Source of the DNA: AC-32 sp038237925 | GTDB taxonomy: Bacteria > Actinomycetota > Thermoleophilia > Gaiellales > Gaiellaceae | Length of the DNA: 64,000 nucleotides | Reading direction: 5' to 3' | Assembly (NCBI GenBank): GCA_038237925.1 | Contig: JBBRYF010000004.1 | Coordinates: 96,961-160,960 of the forward strand | Shown: positions 30,750-39,380 of the stretch, in pieces | How positions within the stretch are numbered: position 1 is the stretch's first letter | Layout of the letters: each line of letters begins with the position of its first letter | Program-made: the position numbers and the translations under genes | The notes under the pieces: model-generated | What the model was told of the DNA's origin: nothing | What the model saw: the letters and a program-made list of their open reading frames with translations, nothing else | Database searches by the model: none

Positions 30750-31865
30750 CTAGCGACGTGGCACGGGCCGCGATTCTTCGTTCCCCGGCTCCTTCGGCAG
30801 CGCGGTCTCGTCGGCCGCCGCGGGAGTGTAGGCGGGCGAGGCCTGTACCCGCGCGAGCGTCTCTTTGTCGACGTTCAGCGGGTGGTGACAGGCCGCTAGG
30901 TGGCCGTTGCCATAGTCGACGAGCGGAGGCTCGATCTGGGAGCAGATCTCGGTCGCGTAGCGGCAACGCGGATGAAAGCGGCACCCGGACGGCGGGTCGA
31001 TCGGGCTCGGCACGTCCCCTTCCAGCACGATCCGCTCGCGCTTCTCGGCTAGGTCGGGGTCGGGCACGGGAACCGCGGAGAGCAGCGCCTCGGTGTACGG
31101 CATGATCGGCCGCGAGTAGAGCTCCTCGGCCGGCGAGAGCTCGACGAGCTTGCCGAGGTACATCACCGCGATCCGGTCGGAGACGTGACGGACGACGCCG
31201 AGGTCGTGCGCGATGAAGACGTACGTCAGGCCGAACTCGTCCTGCAGCTCCTCGAGCAGGTTCACCATCTGCGCCTGGATCGAGACGTCTAGGGCCGAGA
31301 CGGGCTCGTCGGCGACGATCAGCTTCGGCCGCAGCGCGAGGGCGCGCGCGACGCCGATGCGCTGACGCTGGCCGCCGGAGAACTCGTGCGGAAAGCGGTT
31401 GTAGTGCTCGGGCGAGAGGCCGACGACCCGCAGTAGGTCATCAACCTGCTGCTTGCGCTCCTGGCGGTCCCCGATCCCATGGATGCGCATCGGGTCGCTG
31501 ATGATCGTGCCGACGCGCTTGCGGGGGTTCAGGCTCGCGTAGGGGTCCTGGAAGATCATCTGCATCTCCCGCCGCAGCGGGCGCAGCGCGCGCGCGCCGA
31601 GGCGACCGATCGAACGGCCGTCGAACACGACGTCGCCGGCGGTCGGCTCGAGCAGGCGCACGATGCAGCGGCCGAGAGTCGACTTGCCGCAGCCGGACTC
31701 GCCGACGAGGCCGAGCGTCTCGCCCTCCGCGACGCTGAGCGTCACGTCATCGACGGCATGGACGCGGGCGACCTCGCGCGCGAGCACCCCCTTCCGGATC
31801 GGGAAGTACTTCTTCAGGCTCTGCACCTCGACGAGCGCGCCGTTCTGCGTCTGCGCCTCGGTCAC
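30750..31865 (-). CDS. oligopeptide ABC transporter ATP-binding protein, DppF/OppF type
   Basis: A 371-residue ATPase. Walker A is GLVGESGCGKSTLG near residue 55, the signature FSGGQRQRIGVARAL, and Walker B LIVADEPVSALD followed by the switch His in VFIAHDLGVVRHV. The C-terminal oligopeptide extension contains GCRFHPRCRYATEIC, the Cys-rich motif of this subfamily. It powers peptide import with DppD. It is the last gene of the minus-strand transporter operon; its GTG start overlaps the DppD stop. Confidence 0.95.
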   Translation of the reverse strand: MTEAQTQNGALVEVQSLKKYFPIRKGVLAREVARVHAVDDVTLSVAEGETLGLVGESGCGKSTLGRCIVRLLEPTAGDVVFDGRSIGRLGARALRPLRREMQMIFQDPYASLNPRKRVGTIISDPMRIHGIGDRQERKQQVDDLLRVVGLSPEHYNRFPHEFSGGQRQRIGVARALALRPKLIVADEPVSALDVSIQAQMVNLLEELQDEFGLTYVFIAHDLGVVRHVSDRIAVMYLGKLVELSPAEELYSRPIMPYTEALLSAVPVPDPDLAEKRERIVLEGDVPSPIDPPSGCRFHPRCRYATEICSQIEPPLVDYGNGHLAACHHPLNVDKETLARVQASPAYTPAAADETALPKEPGNEESRPVPRR

Positions 31866-32890
31866 GACGCGACCCGCGCCTCACCGGCGATCGTCGCCTC
31901 GCGCAGTCCCCGCTTGTCGTCGACGGGAAGCCAGCACCGATCAAGGTGCCCGACGGCCTCGACGCGGTTCTTCAGCTCGGGCTCCTCCTGGCACTTTTCG
32001 AAGGCGTGCGGACAGCGCGGCCGGAACTTGCACCCCTGCGGGAGGTTGATCAGCGACGGCGGCGTGCCCTCGATCGAGTGCAGCTTCTTCGGCTTGGGCC
32101 GATCGAGCCGCGGGATCGAGCCGAGCAGGCCCCAGGTATACGGGTGCTGCGGGTCGTAGAACAGGTCGCGCTTCGAGCCGCGCTCGACGATCCTGCCGGC
32201 GTACATGACGAGAATCTCGTCGGCGACCTCCGCGACCACGCCGAGATCGTGCGTGATCAGGATCACCGCCGAGTCGAAGTCGGCGCGGAGTCGGTCGAGC
32301 AGCTCGAGGATCTGCGCCTGGATCGTCACGTCGAGCGCGGTGGTCGGCTCGTCGGCGATCAGGATGTCGGGATTGCACGAGAGCGCCATCGCGATCATCG
32401 CGCGCTGGCGCATGCCGCCCGAGAACTGATGCGGGTAGTCGTCGACGCGCTGCTGCGGGTTCGGGATCCCCACCTGGCGCAGGAGCTCGACTGCCCGCCG
32501 CTTCGCCGCGCTCTTGCCCATCGGGTCGTGCGTGACGATGGCCTCGATGATCTGGTCGCCGACGGTGTAGACCGGGTTCAGCGACGTCATCGGGTCCTGG
32601 AAGATCATCGCGATCTGGTTGCCGCGGACCGAGCGGAGGCGCGACTCCGGCAACGCGAGCAGGTTCTCGCCCTTGTACGTGACCTGGCCCTCGAAGCTCG
32701 TGTTCTTGTCGCGCGTAAGGCCGAGCAGCGTCATCGCGGTGACGCTCTTGCCGGACCCGGACTCGCCGACGATGCCGAGCACCTTGCCTCGGTCGAGGCT
32801 GAAGTCGACCCCGTCGACCGCGCGGACGATGCCGTCCTCGGTCGCGAAGCGCACCTTGAGGCCGCCGACGTCGAGCAGGCGCTCTGCCAT
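31862..32890 (-). CDS. oligopeptide ABC transporter ATP-binding protein, DppD/OppD type
   Basis: A 342-residue ATPase. Walker A is GIVGESGSGKSVTA, the signature FSGGMRQRAMIAMAL, and Walker B ILIADEPTTALD. The C-terminal extension has QGCKFRPRCPHAFEKC. The ATG at 32890 (MAERLLDV) overlaps the permease stop as TGATG; the longer open frame upstream is antisense-like reading of the permease. With DppF it is the only ATPase pair in the operon and must serve both permease pairs if the second set is functional. Confidence 0.95.
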   Translation of the reverse strand: MAERLLDVGGLKVRFATEDGIVRAVDGVDFSLDRGKVLGIVGESGSGKSVTAMTLLGLTRDKNTSFEGQVTYKGENLLALPESRLRSVRGNQIAMIFQDPMTSLNPVYTVGDQIIEAIVTHDPMGKSAAKRRAVELLRQVGIPNPQQRVDDYPHQFSGGMRQRAMIAMALSCNPDILIADEPTTALDVTIQAQILELLDRLRADFDSAVILITHDLGVVAEVADEILVMYAGRIVERGSKRDLFYDPQHPYTWGLLGSIPRLDRPKPKKLHSIEGTPPSLINLPQGCKFRPRCPHAFEKCQEEPELKNRVEAVGHLDRCWLPVDDKRGLREATIAGEARVAS

Positions 32891-33870
32891 CAGGTCGGCC
32901 GGATCCTGGGGTCGAGGTAGGCGTACACGAAGTCGACGAGTGCGCTGAACAGAACGATGAAGAACGAGCCGTAGAGCGTAACGCCCATGATCGGGGGAAG
33001 GTCGAGGCCTCCGACCGACTGGGCGGCGTACCAACCGACGCCCTTCAGGTCGAAGACCGTCTCGGTGAGGATCGCGCCGCCGCCGAGCACCGCAGCGAAG
33101 TCGAGGCCGAAGAGGCTCACGATCGGGATCAGCGAGTTACGCAGCACGTGACGCAGCAGGACGCGCCGTGGGGCGATGCCCTTCGCCCTCGCCGTGCGCA
33201 CGTAGTCCTCGCTCATCGCGTCGAGCATGTTCGAGCGCAGCACCCGGCCGTAGAAGCCGATGAAGAGCACGGCGAGGCAGAACCAGGGCAGGATCAGGTG
33301 GTAGGCCCACTGCACCGGGCTCTTGGTCAGCGCGACGTACTCGCCGTCCGGAAACAGCGGGTGCCCGTTCTCGGCGAGGAAGTAGCGCAGCACGATCCCG
33401 AGCCAGAAGACCGGCATCGAGATGCCGACGAGGGCGAGGATCGTGATCACGCGGTCGGACCATCTCCCGGCCTTCACCGCGGAGATCGCGCCGACGAGGA
33501 TCCCGAAGAACAGCCAGATGATCCCCGCCCCGATGCAGAGCGAGAACGTCGCCGGGATGCCTCGCTTGATCTCGTGGACCACGTTCTGGCGCGTGTCGAA
33601 CGAGCGCAGGATGTCGTACTCGCCGTGCCTGCCCGGCAAGAGACCGTTACCTGCCTTCTGCATCATCTTCACGTACTGAACGTAAAAGGGCCGGTTGAAG
33701 CCCCACCTCTGGCGGATGTTGTGAATGTTGGCCGGCGTCGGGTTCTTGCCGGCCATCCGTTCCGCGGGGTCGCCGCCCGGAACGAGGATGAAGACGATGA
33801 AGACGAGCACGCTGACCGCGAACAGCACCGCGATCATCCCGACCAGGCGTCTGATCACGAACGGCAGCAT
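32890..33870 (-). CDS. peptide ABC transporter permease, DppB type (set 1)
   Basis: A 326-residue inner-membrane permease with six helices. The N-terminus LPFVIRRLVGMIAVLFAVSVLVFIVFILVPGGDPA is typical of DppB, and the EAA loop reads DYVRTARAKGIAPRRVLLRHVLRNSLIPI, which contacts the ATPase. A periplasmic insertion lies between helices 1 and 2. It abuts DppC (stop and start one base apart) and overlaps DppD. Confidence 0.94.
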   Translation of the reverse strand: MLPFVIRRLVGMIAVLFAVSVLVFIVFILVPGGDPAERMAGKNPTPANIHNIRQRWGFNRPFYVQYVKMMQKAGNGLLPGRHGEYDILRSFDTRQNVVHEIKRGIPATFSLCIGAGIIWLFFGILVGAISAVKAGRWSDRVITILALVGISMPVFWLGIVLRYFLAENGHPLFPDGEYVALTKSPVQWAYHLILPWFCLAVLFIGFYGRVLRSNMLDAMSEDYVRTARAKGIAPRRVLLRHVLRNSLIPIVSLFGLDFAAVLGGGAILTETVFDLKGVGWYAAQSVGGLDLPPIMGVTLYGSFFIVLFSALVDFVYAYLDPRIRPT

Positions 33871-34959
33871 CTAGTGCTCGATCCTCACCTTCGCGCGCGG
33901 GTCAAGCGCGTCGCGCAGGCCGTCGCCGAAGATGTTCAGCGAGAGGACGGTGAGGACGATCGCGATCCCGGGAACGAGGGACAGCCAGGGCGCGGTCTGA
34001 ATCTGGTTCTGCCCGCTCGAGATCAGGTTCCCCCAGGACGGGTCGGGGAGCCTCACGCCTGCGCCCAGGAACGACAGACCGGCCTCGGTGAGGATGTTGT
34101 TCGCGATGATCAGCGTGAAGAAGACGAGCACCGTGGAGGCCACGTTCGGGAGCAGGTCGGAGAACATCACGCGCAGCGGGCCCGCCCCTTGGCCGATCGC
34201 GGCTTCGATGAACTCCTTCTCGCGCAGCGACAGCACCTGGCCACGCACCGGCCGGCCGACATAGGGGATCAGCACGTACGAGATCACGAGCGTCGGGATC
34301 CAGAGACTGCCCGCCTGGATGTTGATCCCGAAGTGGTGGAAGCCGTTGATGGCAAGAGCACTCGCCAGTGCGATCGCGAGCAGCAGCACCGGGAAGGCCC
34401 AGATCAGATCGAAGAAGCGCGTGATGATCCAGTCGAGCCAGCCGCCGTAGTAGCCGGCGAGCAGCGCCAGCACCACCGCGATCAAGGTGCAGATGAGTGC
34501 CGATCCGATCCCGATCTTGAGCGAGTTGAGGCCGCCGTAGAGCAGCCGCACAGCGACGTCGCGGCCGAGATTGTCCGTCCCGAGGACGAACCGGCCGTGC
34601 GCGTGCCACCATGTCGGGCCGAGGTACTCCGGTGCCCTGACGACGAATTGGTTGGTCTTGGCGTCGTAGTACGAGCCTCCGCCGATGACGTCCTTCAGCA
34701 CACCGCCGACACGTACCTTCTCGCCGGCGTGCACGGTGTTCGGCCCGCTGTGGGCGACGTGGGTCGCGTAGACGGGCGCGAGCGCGCAGCAGGCGACGAT
34801 CACTACGAAGACGACGAGCGAGACGAGCGCCAGATAGTTGCGCCGCAGCCGGCGCCACGCGAGGTACCACGGACTGCGCCCGACGATCGCGACCTCATGC
34901 TCTTGGGAGGCCAGGAGCGCAGCGCTGTCGAGCGTGAGATCGGTGGCGGGCTCGGCCAT
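33871..34959 (-). CDS. peptide ABC transporter permease, DppC type (set 1)
   Basis: A 362-residue permease. An N-terminal cytoplasmic segment with SPWYLAWRRLRRNYLALVSLVVFV leads into helix 1, then a large periplasmic loop (FVLGTDNLGRDVAVRLLYGGLNSL is the DppC motif), five more helices and the EAA loop EKEFIEAAIGQGAGPLRVMFSDLLPNV. The start is ATG 34959. A strong hairpin (34986-35011) lies between this gene and its binding protein. Confidence 0.94.
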   Translation of the reverse strand: MAEPATDLTLDSAALLASQEHEVAIVGRSPWYLAWRRLRRNYLALVSLVVFVVIVACCALAPVYATHVAHSGPNTVHAGEKVRVGGVLKDVIGGGSYYDAKTNQFVVRAPEYLGPTWWHAHGRFVLGTDNLGRDVAVRLLYGGLNSLKIGIGSALICTLIAVVLALLAGYYGGWLDWIITRFFDLIWAFPVLLLAIALASALAINGFHHFGINIQAGSLWIPTLVISYVLIPYVGRPVRGQVLSLREKEFIEAAIGQGAGPLRVMFSDLLPNVASTVLVFFTLIIANNILTEAGLSFLGAGVRLPDPSWGNLISSGQNQIQTAPWLSLVPGIAIVLTVLSLNIFGDGLRDALDPRAKVRIEH

Positions 34960-34985
34960 CTGGTTCCCTTGGCGAGTGTAGATCA

Positions 34986-35011
34986 GTGAGGGCGCCCGTA
35001 GGCGCCCTCAC
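34986..35011 (-). terminator. hairpin between binding protein and permease genes
   Basis: GTGAGGGCGCC-CGTA-GGCGCCCTCAC is a perfect 11-bp stem, 24 bp beyond the binding-protein stop and 27 bp before the DppC start. In transporter operons such a hairpin commonly causes partial termination or protects the 5' message, so binding protein exceeds permease. Confidence 0.75.
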
Positions 35012-35034
35012 GATCGTCTTGGTGAGCTACTCCT

Positions 35035-36672
35035 CTACTTCCTGCAGAGGCGCAGCGTGTCGATGCCGTAGAGACGCTGGGTGTGGATACACCCGATCTT
35101 CTTCGAGAAGAACTCCGGGAAGACGCGATTCGACCACGGCACCCACGGAGCCTGCTGCATGATCTCCTTCTCGACCTTCGCCCACCGCTGGTTCACGGCC
35201 GGCGTCAGCACCGGAGCCTTCTTCAGGCCCTCGATCTCGCTGTTGGTCTTCTTGCTGGAGTACCACGCGTAGTTGTTGTTGTCGGTCGGCGTGATGCGGT
35301 TGCCGTTCAGGAGGACGTCGAACCAGTCGAGCGGGTGCGGGTAGTCCTCGAGCCAGCGGGCCCAACCGGTCTGCGCGTGCGTCGCGATGTTCCCGATGGT
35401 CGAGTAGTACGTCGCCCTCGGGATGCTGTTCAGCTTCGCGTCGAGGCCGATGGCGTTCAGCACGCTGGTGTAGTACTGGGCCGCGTCGATTGCGTCCGAC
35501 ACCTGACGCGTCCAGACCGTGACCTTGGCGCCCTTGGCGCCCGCCTGCGTGATCAGCTGCCTCGCCTTGGCGACGTTGTGGTTGTACAGGTTCAGCTTCA
35601 CGTACGACGGATAGGTCGGCGGCAGGACGTTCTGCGTCGGCTGCCCGAGGCCGCCCCACACGATCCGGTTCATCGCGCTGCGGTCAACGGCGTAATTGAC
35701 GGCCTGGCGGACCTTCAGCTTGTTGAAGGGCGCCTCGTGCGTGTTCATCCAGAAGTAGTACGTATTCGCCGTCTGGCGAAGCACCAGGTGGCCCCTGCTC
35801 TTCGCGTTGGCGATGCGGTCCGGCGGGATCGCGCCGTTCGAGTAGTCGGCCTGGCCGCTGATCACCCGCTGAGTGGCGGCATTCGCGTCGCCGACGAGCG
35901 CGACATCGATGCGATCCGGATTCCCGCGCGGGATGTTCACGGTGGGCTTGAAGTACTTGTTCCGCACCATGGTGAACCCGCGGTTGGCGTCGAAGCTCGA
36001 GAAGCGATACGGCCCCGTGCCCGGAATCGTCCCGTTCAGGATCGCGGTCGACGTGTTGGCCGGCACCGGTGCCGCGAACAGGAGCGCCAGGATCGTCAGG
36101 AAGTCACCGCGCGGGCGCGTGAGCTTGATCACGATCGTCCGCTTCTTGTTGTTCACGATGATCCCGGCGATGTTCCCGCTCTTCGTCGGGTGAGCCGAGT
36201 ACGCCTTGGCTCCCACGATGTCGGTGTAGAAGCCGACGCCCTGGCCGGTCGCCAGGAAGCCGCGCTTGATCGCCCACTTGAAGTCCGACGCCTTCAAAGC
36301 CCTGCCGTTCGAGTACCTGATGCCCTTGCGGAGCGTGAACTTGTAGACGCGACCGTTGTTCGAGATCTTCGGCAGCGACTGCGCCAGCCCCGGCACGAGC
36401 TTGTAGCCGCCCGGCCCGTCGACGTGCTTGTAGGTGAGCAGGGTCTCGTAGACGTTCCACATCGCCCACCAGCTCTGGCCGGTGTAGGCCTGCTGTGGAT
36501 CGAGGAAATCGATCGTGTCGATAACCGCCCTCAGCGTCCCGAACTTCTGTGCCTGCTTCGGTGCCGCTGTCGTCCGGTTCGCCGCGACGCCGTACGCCGC
36601 GAGCATCAGAGCGAACCCGGCCACCAGAGCAAGGATGCTCAGGAGCAGAGTCCAACGTCGCCTTTCAGTCAT
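35035..36672 (-). CDS. ABC transporter substrate-binding protein, SBP family 5 (set 1)
   Basis: A 545-residue peptide-binding protein. The N-terminal MTERRRWTLLLSILALVAGFALMLAAYGVAANR is an uncleaved anchor or signal peptide without a lipobox Cys. The SBP_bac_5 fold is marked by LRAVIDTIDFLDPQQAYTGQSWWAMWNVYETLL, YKFTLRKGIRYSNGRALKASDFKWAIKR, PGTGPYRF and NKLKVRQAVNYAVDRSAM. It delivers peptides to the permeases encoded downstream. It is preceded by an 81-bp gap that may contain its own promoter. Confidence 0.94.
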   Translation of the reverse strand: MTERRRWTLLLSILALVAGFALMLAAYGVAANRTTAAPKQAQKFGTLRAVIDTIDFLDPQQAYTGQSWWAMWNVYETLLTYKHVDGPGGYKLVPGLAQSLPKISNNGRVYKFTLRKGIRYSNGRALKASDFKWAIKRGFLATGQGVGFYTDIVGAKAYSAHPTKSGNIAGIIVNNKKRTIVIKLTRPRGDFLTILALLFAAPVPANTSTAILNGTIPGTGPYRFSSFDANRGFTMVRNKYFKPTVNIPRGNPDRIDVALVGDANAATQRVISGQADYSNGAIPPDRIANAKSRGHLVLRQTANTYYFWMNTHEAPFNKLKVRQAVNYAVDRSAMNRIVWGGLGQPTQNVLPPTYPSYVKLNLYNHNVAKARQLITQAGAKGAKVTVWTRQVSDAIDAAQYYTSVLNAIGLDAKLNSIPRATYYSTIGNIATHAQTGWARWLEDYPHPLDWFDVLLNGNRITPTDNNNYAWYSSKKTNSEIEGLKKAPVLTPAVNQRWAKVEKEIMQQAPWVPWSNRVFPEFFSKKIGCIHTQRLYGIDTLRLCRK

Positions 36673-36702
36673 TGCACCTCCCGTTCACTAGACCCCTCGG
36701 CA

Positions 36703-36724
36703 TGCGAGAAGATCAATCTTCGCA
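36703..36724. promoter_or_regulatory. imperfect inverted repeat upstream of the set-1 binding protein
   Basis: TGCGAGAAGAT-CA-ATCTTCGCA pairs as TGCG and AAGAT on both sides with a two-base bulge. It lies between the NlpC/P60 stop and the binding-protein start. It could be an operator or a weak terminator. Confidence 0.35.
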
Positions 36725-36753
36725 AAGTGGAGACGTTCTGACCAGGGCGTCGG

Positions 36754-37332
36754 TTAGAGACGGACGTAACGGAGCTCGCCCTCGCCACGGGCGTTTTCGA
36801 GCGGCTCTTCGACGACCGCGCCGGCGTCGTCGCGCCCGGTCGCGTGCAGGATGCGCCCCTCCCCGAGCCAGAGGGCAATGTGGTGGGCGCGGTCCCTAGG
36901 CCCGAAGCAGACGAGGTCGCCTGGCACGAGCTGTCCCTCGTCGAGCGGCGTCCCGGCCGCCTCCTGCTCGTGCGCGTCGCGCGGGACGAGACGACCGAGC
37001 CGGCGATACGCCATGTGCACGAGACCGGAGCAGTCGATCCCACGCTCCGTCAGCCCGCCCCACTCATACGGCGCCCCGAGGTAAGCGCGCGCCTCGGCGA
37101 CCGGGTCGCCCGCGCGCGGCAGGCCGGGCCATTCGCCATCGGGCTCACCGCCCAGTGAGTCGGCGCGAATCCAGCCCGGGTAGTTGTAAGCAGTGCGGAT
37201 TCGCACCCAGCCGTCCTTGCTCTCCGCGACGGCGACCGGCTCGCCCGCCAGCGCCTGCGTCACCTGCTCGGCGTCGTCGTCGGGCTCTGCCCGCACGGGC
37301 GCGACCTCGGCGGCGCACTCCCGGAGCTCCAT
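36754..37332 (-). CDS. cytoplasmic NlpC/P60 endopeptidase with SH3 domain, YkfC-like
   Basis: A 192-residue protein. Residues about 1-75 form an SH3b-like domain (VAPVRAEPDDDAEQVTQALAGEPVAVAESKDGWVRIRTAYNYPGWI) and residues 85-192 the NlpC/P60 domain, with catalytic Cys in GIDCSGLVHMAYRRLG and His in RAHHIALWLGEGRILHA. There is no signal peptide, so it acts in the cytoplasm, like Bacillus YkfC, which cleaves gamma-D-Glu-diamino-acid bonds of imported murein peptides. The ATG overlaps the permease stop (TGATG), placing it inside the peptide-uptake operon and supporting a murein-recycling role. Confidence 0.88.
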   Translation of the reverse strand: MELRECAAEVAPVRAEPDDDAEQVTQALAGEPVAVAESKDGWVRIRTAYNYPGWIRADSLGGEPDGEWPGLPRAGDPVAEARAYLGAPYEWGGLTERGIDCSGLVHMAYRRLGRLVPRDAHEQEAAGTPLDEGQLVPGDLVCFGPRDRAHHIALWLGEGRILHATGRDDAGAVVEEPLENARGEGELRYVRL

Positions 37333-38303
37333 CAGGCCGGGCGGATCCGCGGGTCGAGGCGCGCATAGACGATGTCGACGAGCGCGCTCATGATCGTGAT
37401 GAAGAATGCGCCGTAGATGACCGTGGCCATGATCACCGGCAGGTCGAGCGCGACGAGGGAGCGGTACGTGAGGAGTCCCACACCCGGAAGGCCGAACACG
37501 ACCTCGGTCAGGAGCGCGCCTCCCCCGACGAGAACGCCGAAGTCGAGCCCGAAGAGCGAGACGAAGGTGATCAGCGAGGTGCGCAGCATGTGCTTCAACA
37601 GGACGCGTCTCGGGGACAGTCCCTTGGCCCTGGCCGTACGCACGTAGTCCTCGCTCTGCACCTCGAGCAGGTTCGCCCGGAGCACGCGCGCGTAGAACCC
37701 GATGTAGAGCACCGAGAGCGTGATCCACGGGATCAGTAAGTGCAGGAACCATTGCCACGGGTTCGAGGTCAGCGGTGTGTAGCCGAGCGGCGGCACCCAG
37801 CTGAAGAGGAACGTGTTGTGCAGGCGGTCCTGCGTGATCAGGTTCGCGACCTCGCCCAGCCAAAAGACCGGCATCGAGATGCCGATCAGCGCAACGATCA
37901 TCAATAATGGGTCCAGGATCGACCCCTTGAAGGTGACGGCGAGCACGCCCATCACGATGCTGCCGACCACCCAGAGCACGGCTGCGCCGATCACCAGCGA
38001 GAAGTCGACGGGTGCCGCGCTCGTGATCGCCGGGACGACCTTCAGGGCCTGGTTCCCGTACGAGACAAGGTCGCGAGAGATGAAGAGCCGCTTCATCATC
38101 AGCGCGTAGCGAACGGGCAGCGGCCGATCGAGCCCGAACTGGTGCTTGACCGCGGCGATTGTCTCCGGGGTCGGATTACGGCCCGCGAGCTGTCGGCTGG
38201 GGTCGAGACCCGGCGTCGCGAAGAAGATCAGAAACGTCAGCACGGTGATCGCGAACAGCACGACCACGAGGCCGGCAAGGCGCCTGATGACGAAAGCGAG
38301 CAC
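37332..38303 (-). CDS. peptide ABC transporter permease, DppB type (set 2)
   Basis: A 323-residue permease. The N-terminus LAFVIRRLAGLVVVLFAITVLTFLIFFATPGLDPSRQLAGRNPTPE and EAA loop SEDYVRTARAKGLSPRRVLLKHMLRTSLITFV match DppB. It is clearly a paralogue of the permease at 32890-33870, sharing DYVRTARAKG, LDPRIRP at the C-terminus and other stretches. Its stop overlaps the NlpC/P60 start. The ATG is at 38303. Confidence 0.93.
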   Translation of the reverse strand: MLAFVIRRLAGLVVVLFAITVLTFLIFFATPGLDPSRQLAGRNPTPETIAAVKHQFGLDRPLPVRYALMMKRLFISRDLVSYGNQALKVVPAITSAAPVDFSLVIGAAVLWVVGSIVMGVLAVTFKGSILDPLLMIVALIGISMPVFWLGEVANLITQDRLHNTFLFSWVPPLGYTPLTSNPWQWFLHLLIPWITLSVLYIGFYARVLRANLLEVQSEDYVRTARAKGLSPRRVLLKHMLRTSLITFVSLFGLDFGVLVGGGALLTEVVFGLPGVGLLTYRSLVALDLPVIMATVIYGAFFITIMSALVDIVYARLDPRIRPA

Positions 38304-38306
38304 CCG

Positions 38307-39365
38307 CTACTCCCTCACGCGCACCTTGGCGCGCGGGTCGAGCGCGTCGCGCACGCCGTCGCCGAGGACGTTGAGCGCGAGCACGGTGAGCACGATCATC
38401 ACGCCCGGCGCGATCGCGACGAGGGGTCGCGTGTAGAGCAGGGCCTGGCCGTCTCCAATCACCGTGCCCCAACTCGCATTCGGCGCCTGGACGCCGATCC
38501 CGAGGAACGAGAGGGCCGACTCGGTGAGGATCGTCGTCGCGATCATCAGCGGCAGCAGCACGATCGCGGTCGAGATCACGTTGGGGAGGATGTCGCTGAA
38601 CATCAGGCGCAGATTCGACGCGCCCTGCGAGACGGCCGCCTCGACGTACTCCTTCTCGCGAACCGACAGCACCTGCCCACGCACCGGCCGGTACACGTAC
38701 GGGATGTAGATCACCGCGATGATCAACGTCGGCACCCAAAGGCTCGCCGGGTCGACGGTGACCGGCCCCCATTTCAGCCCGCCCGGCTTCGTCAGGAGCA
38801 CCGTCGCAAGCGAGATCGCGAGCAGGTAGACCGGGAACGCCCACACGAGGTCCATCAGGCGTGAAAGCCCTGCGTCCACCCAGCCCCCGAAGAAGCCGGC
38901 GATCAGACCGAGCGCGAGCGCGAGCACGCAGCAGATCACCGCCGAGGCGACGCCGATCTGGAGCGACGAGCGACCGCCGTAGAGAACGCGGGCCATCACG
39001 TCGCGGCCCTGGTTGTCCGCGCCCATGAAGTAGTTCGAGCGCCAAGTCGGCCGGATCGGCACCTCGCCCAGGCCCAGTAAGCCGCCGCCCTGCTGGATCA
39101 CGTCGACGCGCTTGCCGTTCACGACGGTCGTGCCCGAGAGGTTCGACGTGAACGGGTCGGTGTGCGCGAGGTGATGCGCGTAGAAGGGCGCGAGCAGGCT
39201 AACTGCGACGACCAAGACGAAGAGGACGAGCGAGGCCATCGCGAGCCGGTTGCGCACGAGCCGCCGGCCGGCGATGCGCCAAGGGCTCCTTCCGGAGATC
39301 TCCTTGGCGCTCTCGCCGGCCGCCAGCTGGACTTCGGGCCCCGGCTCGTACGCGAACTCAGCCAC
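38307..39365 (-). CDS. peptide ABC transporter permease, DppC type (set 2)
   Basis: A 352-residue permease paralogous to 33871-34959. The motif FMGADNQGRDVMARVLYGGRSSLQIG and the EAA loop EKEYVEAAVSQGASNLRLMFSDILPNV are visible, and it ends ALDPRAKVRV like its paralogue. It lies three bases before the DppB start. The ATG at 39365 is 15 bp after the binding-protein stop. Confidence 0.93.
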   Translation of the reverse strand: MAEFAYEPGPEVQLAAGESAKEISGRSPWRIAGRRLVRNRLAMASLVLFVLVVAVSLLAPFYAHHLAHTDPFTSNLSGTTVVNGKRVDVIQQGGGLLGLGEVPIRPTWRSNYFMGADNQGRDVMARVLYGGRSSLQIGVASAVICCVLALALGLIAGFFGGWVDAGLSRLMDLVWAFPVYLLAISLATVLLTKPGGLKWGPVTVDPASLWVPTLIIAVIYIPYVYRPVRGQVLSVREKEYVEAAVSQGASNLRLMFSDILPNVISTAIVLLPLMIATTILTESALSFLGIGVQAPNASWGTVIGDGQALLYTRPLVAIAPGVMIVLTVLALNVLGDGVRDALDPRAKVRVRE

Positions 39366-39380
39366 GCGCGTGCCTGCCCG

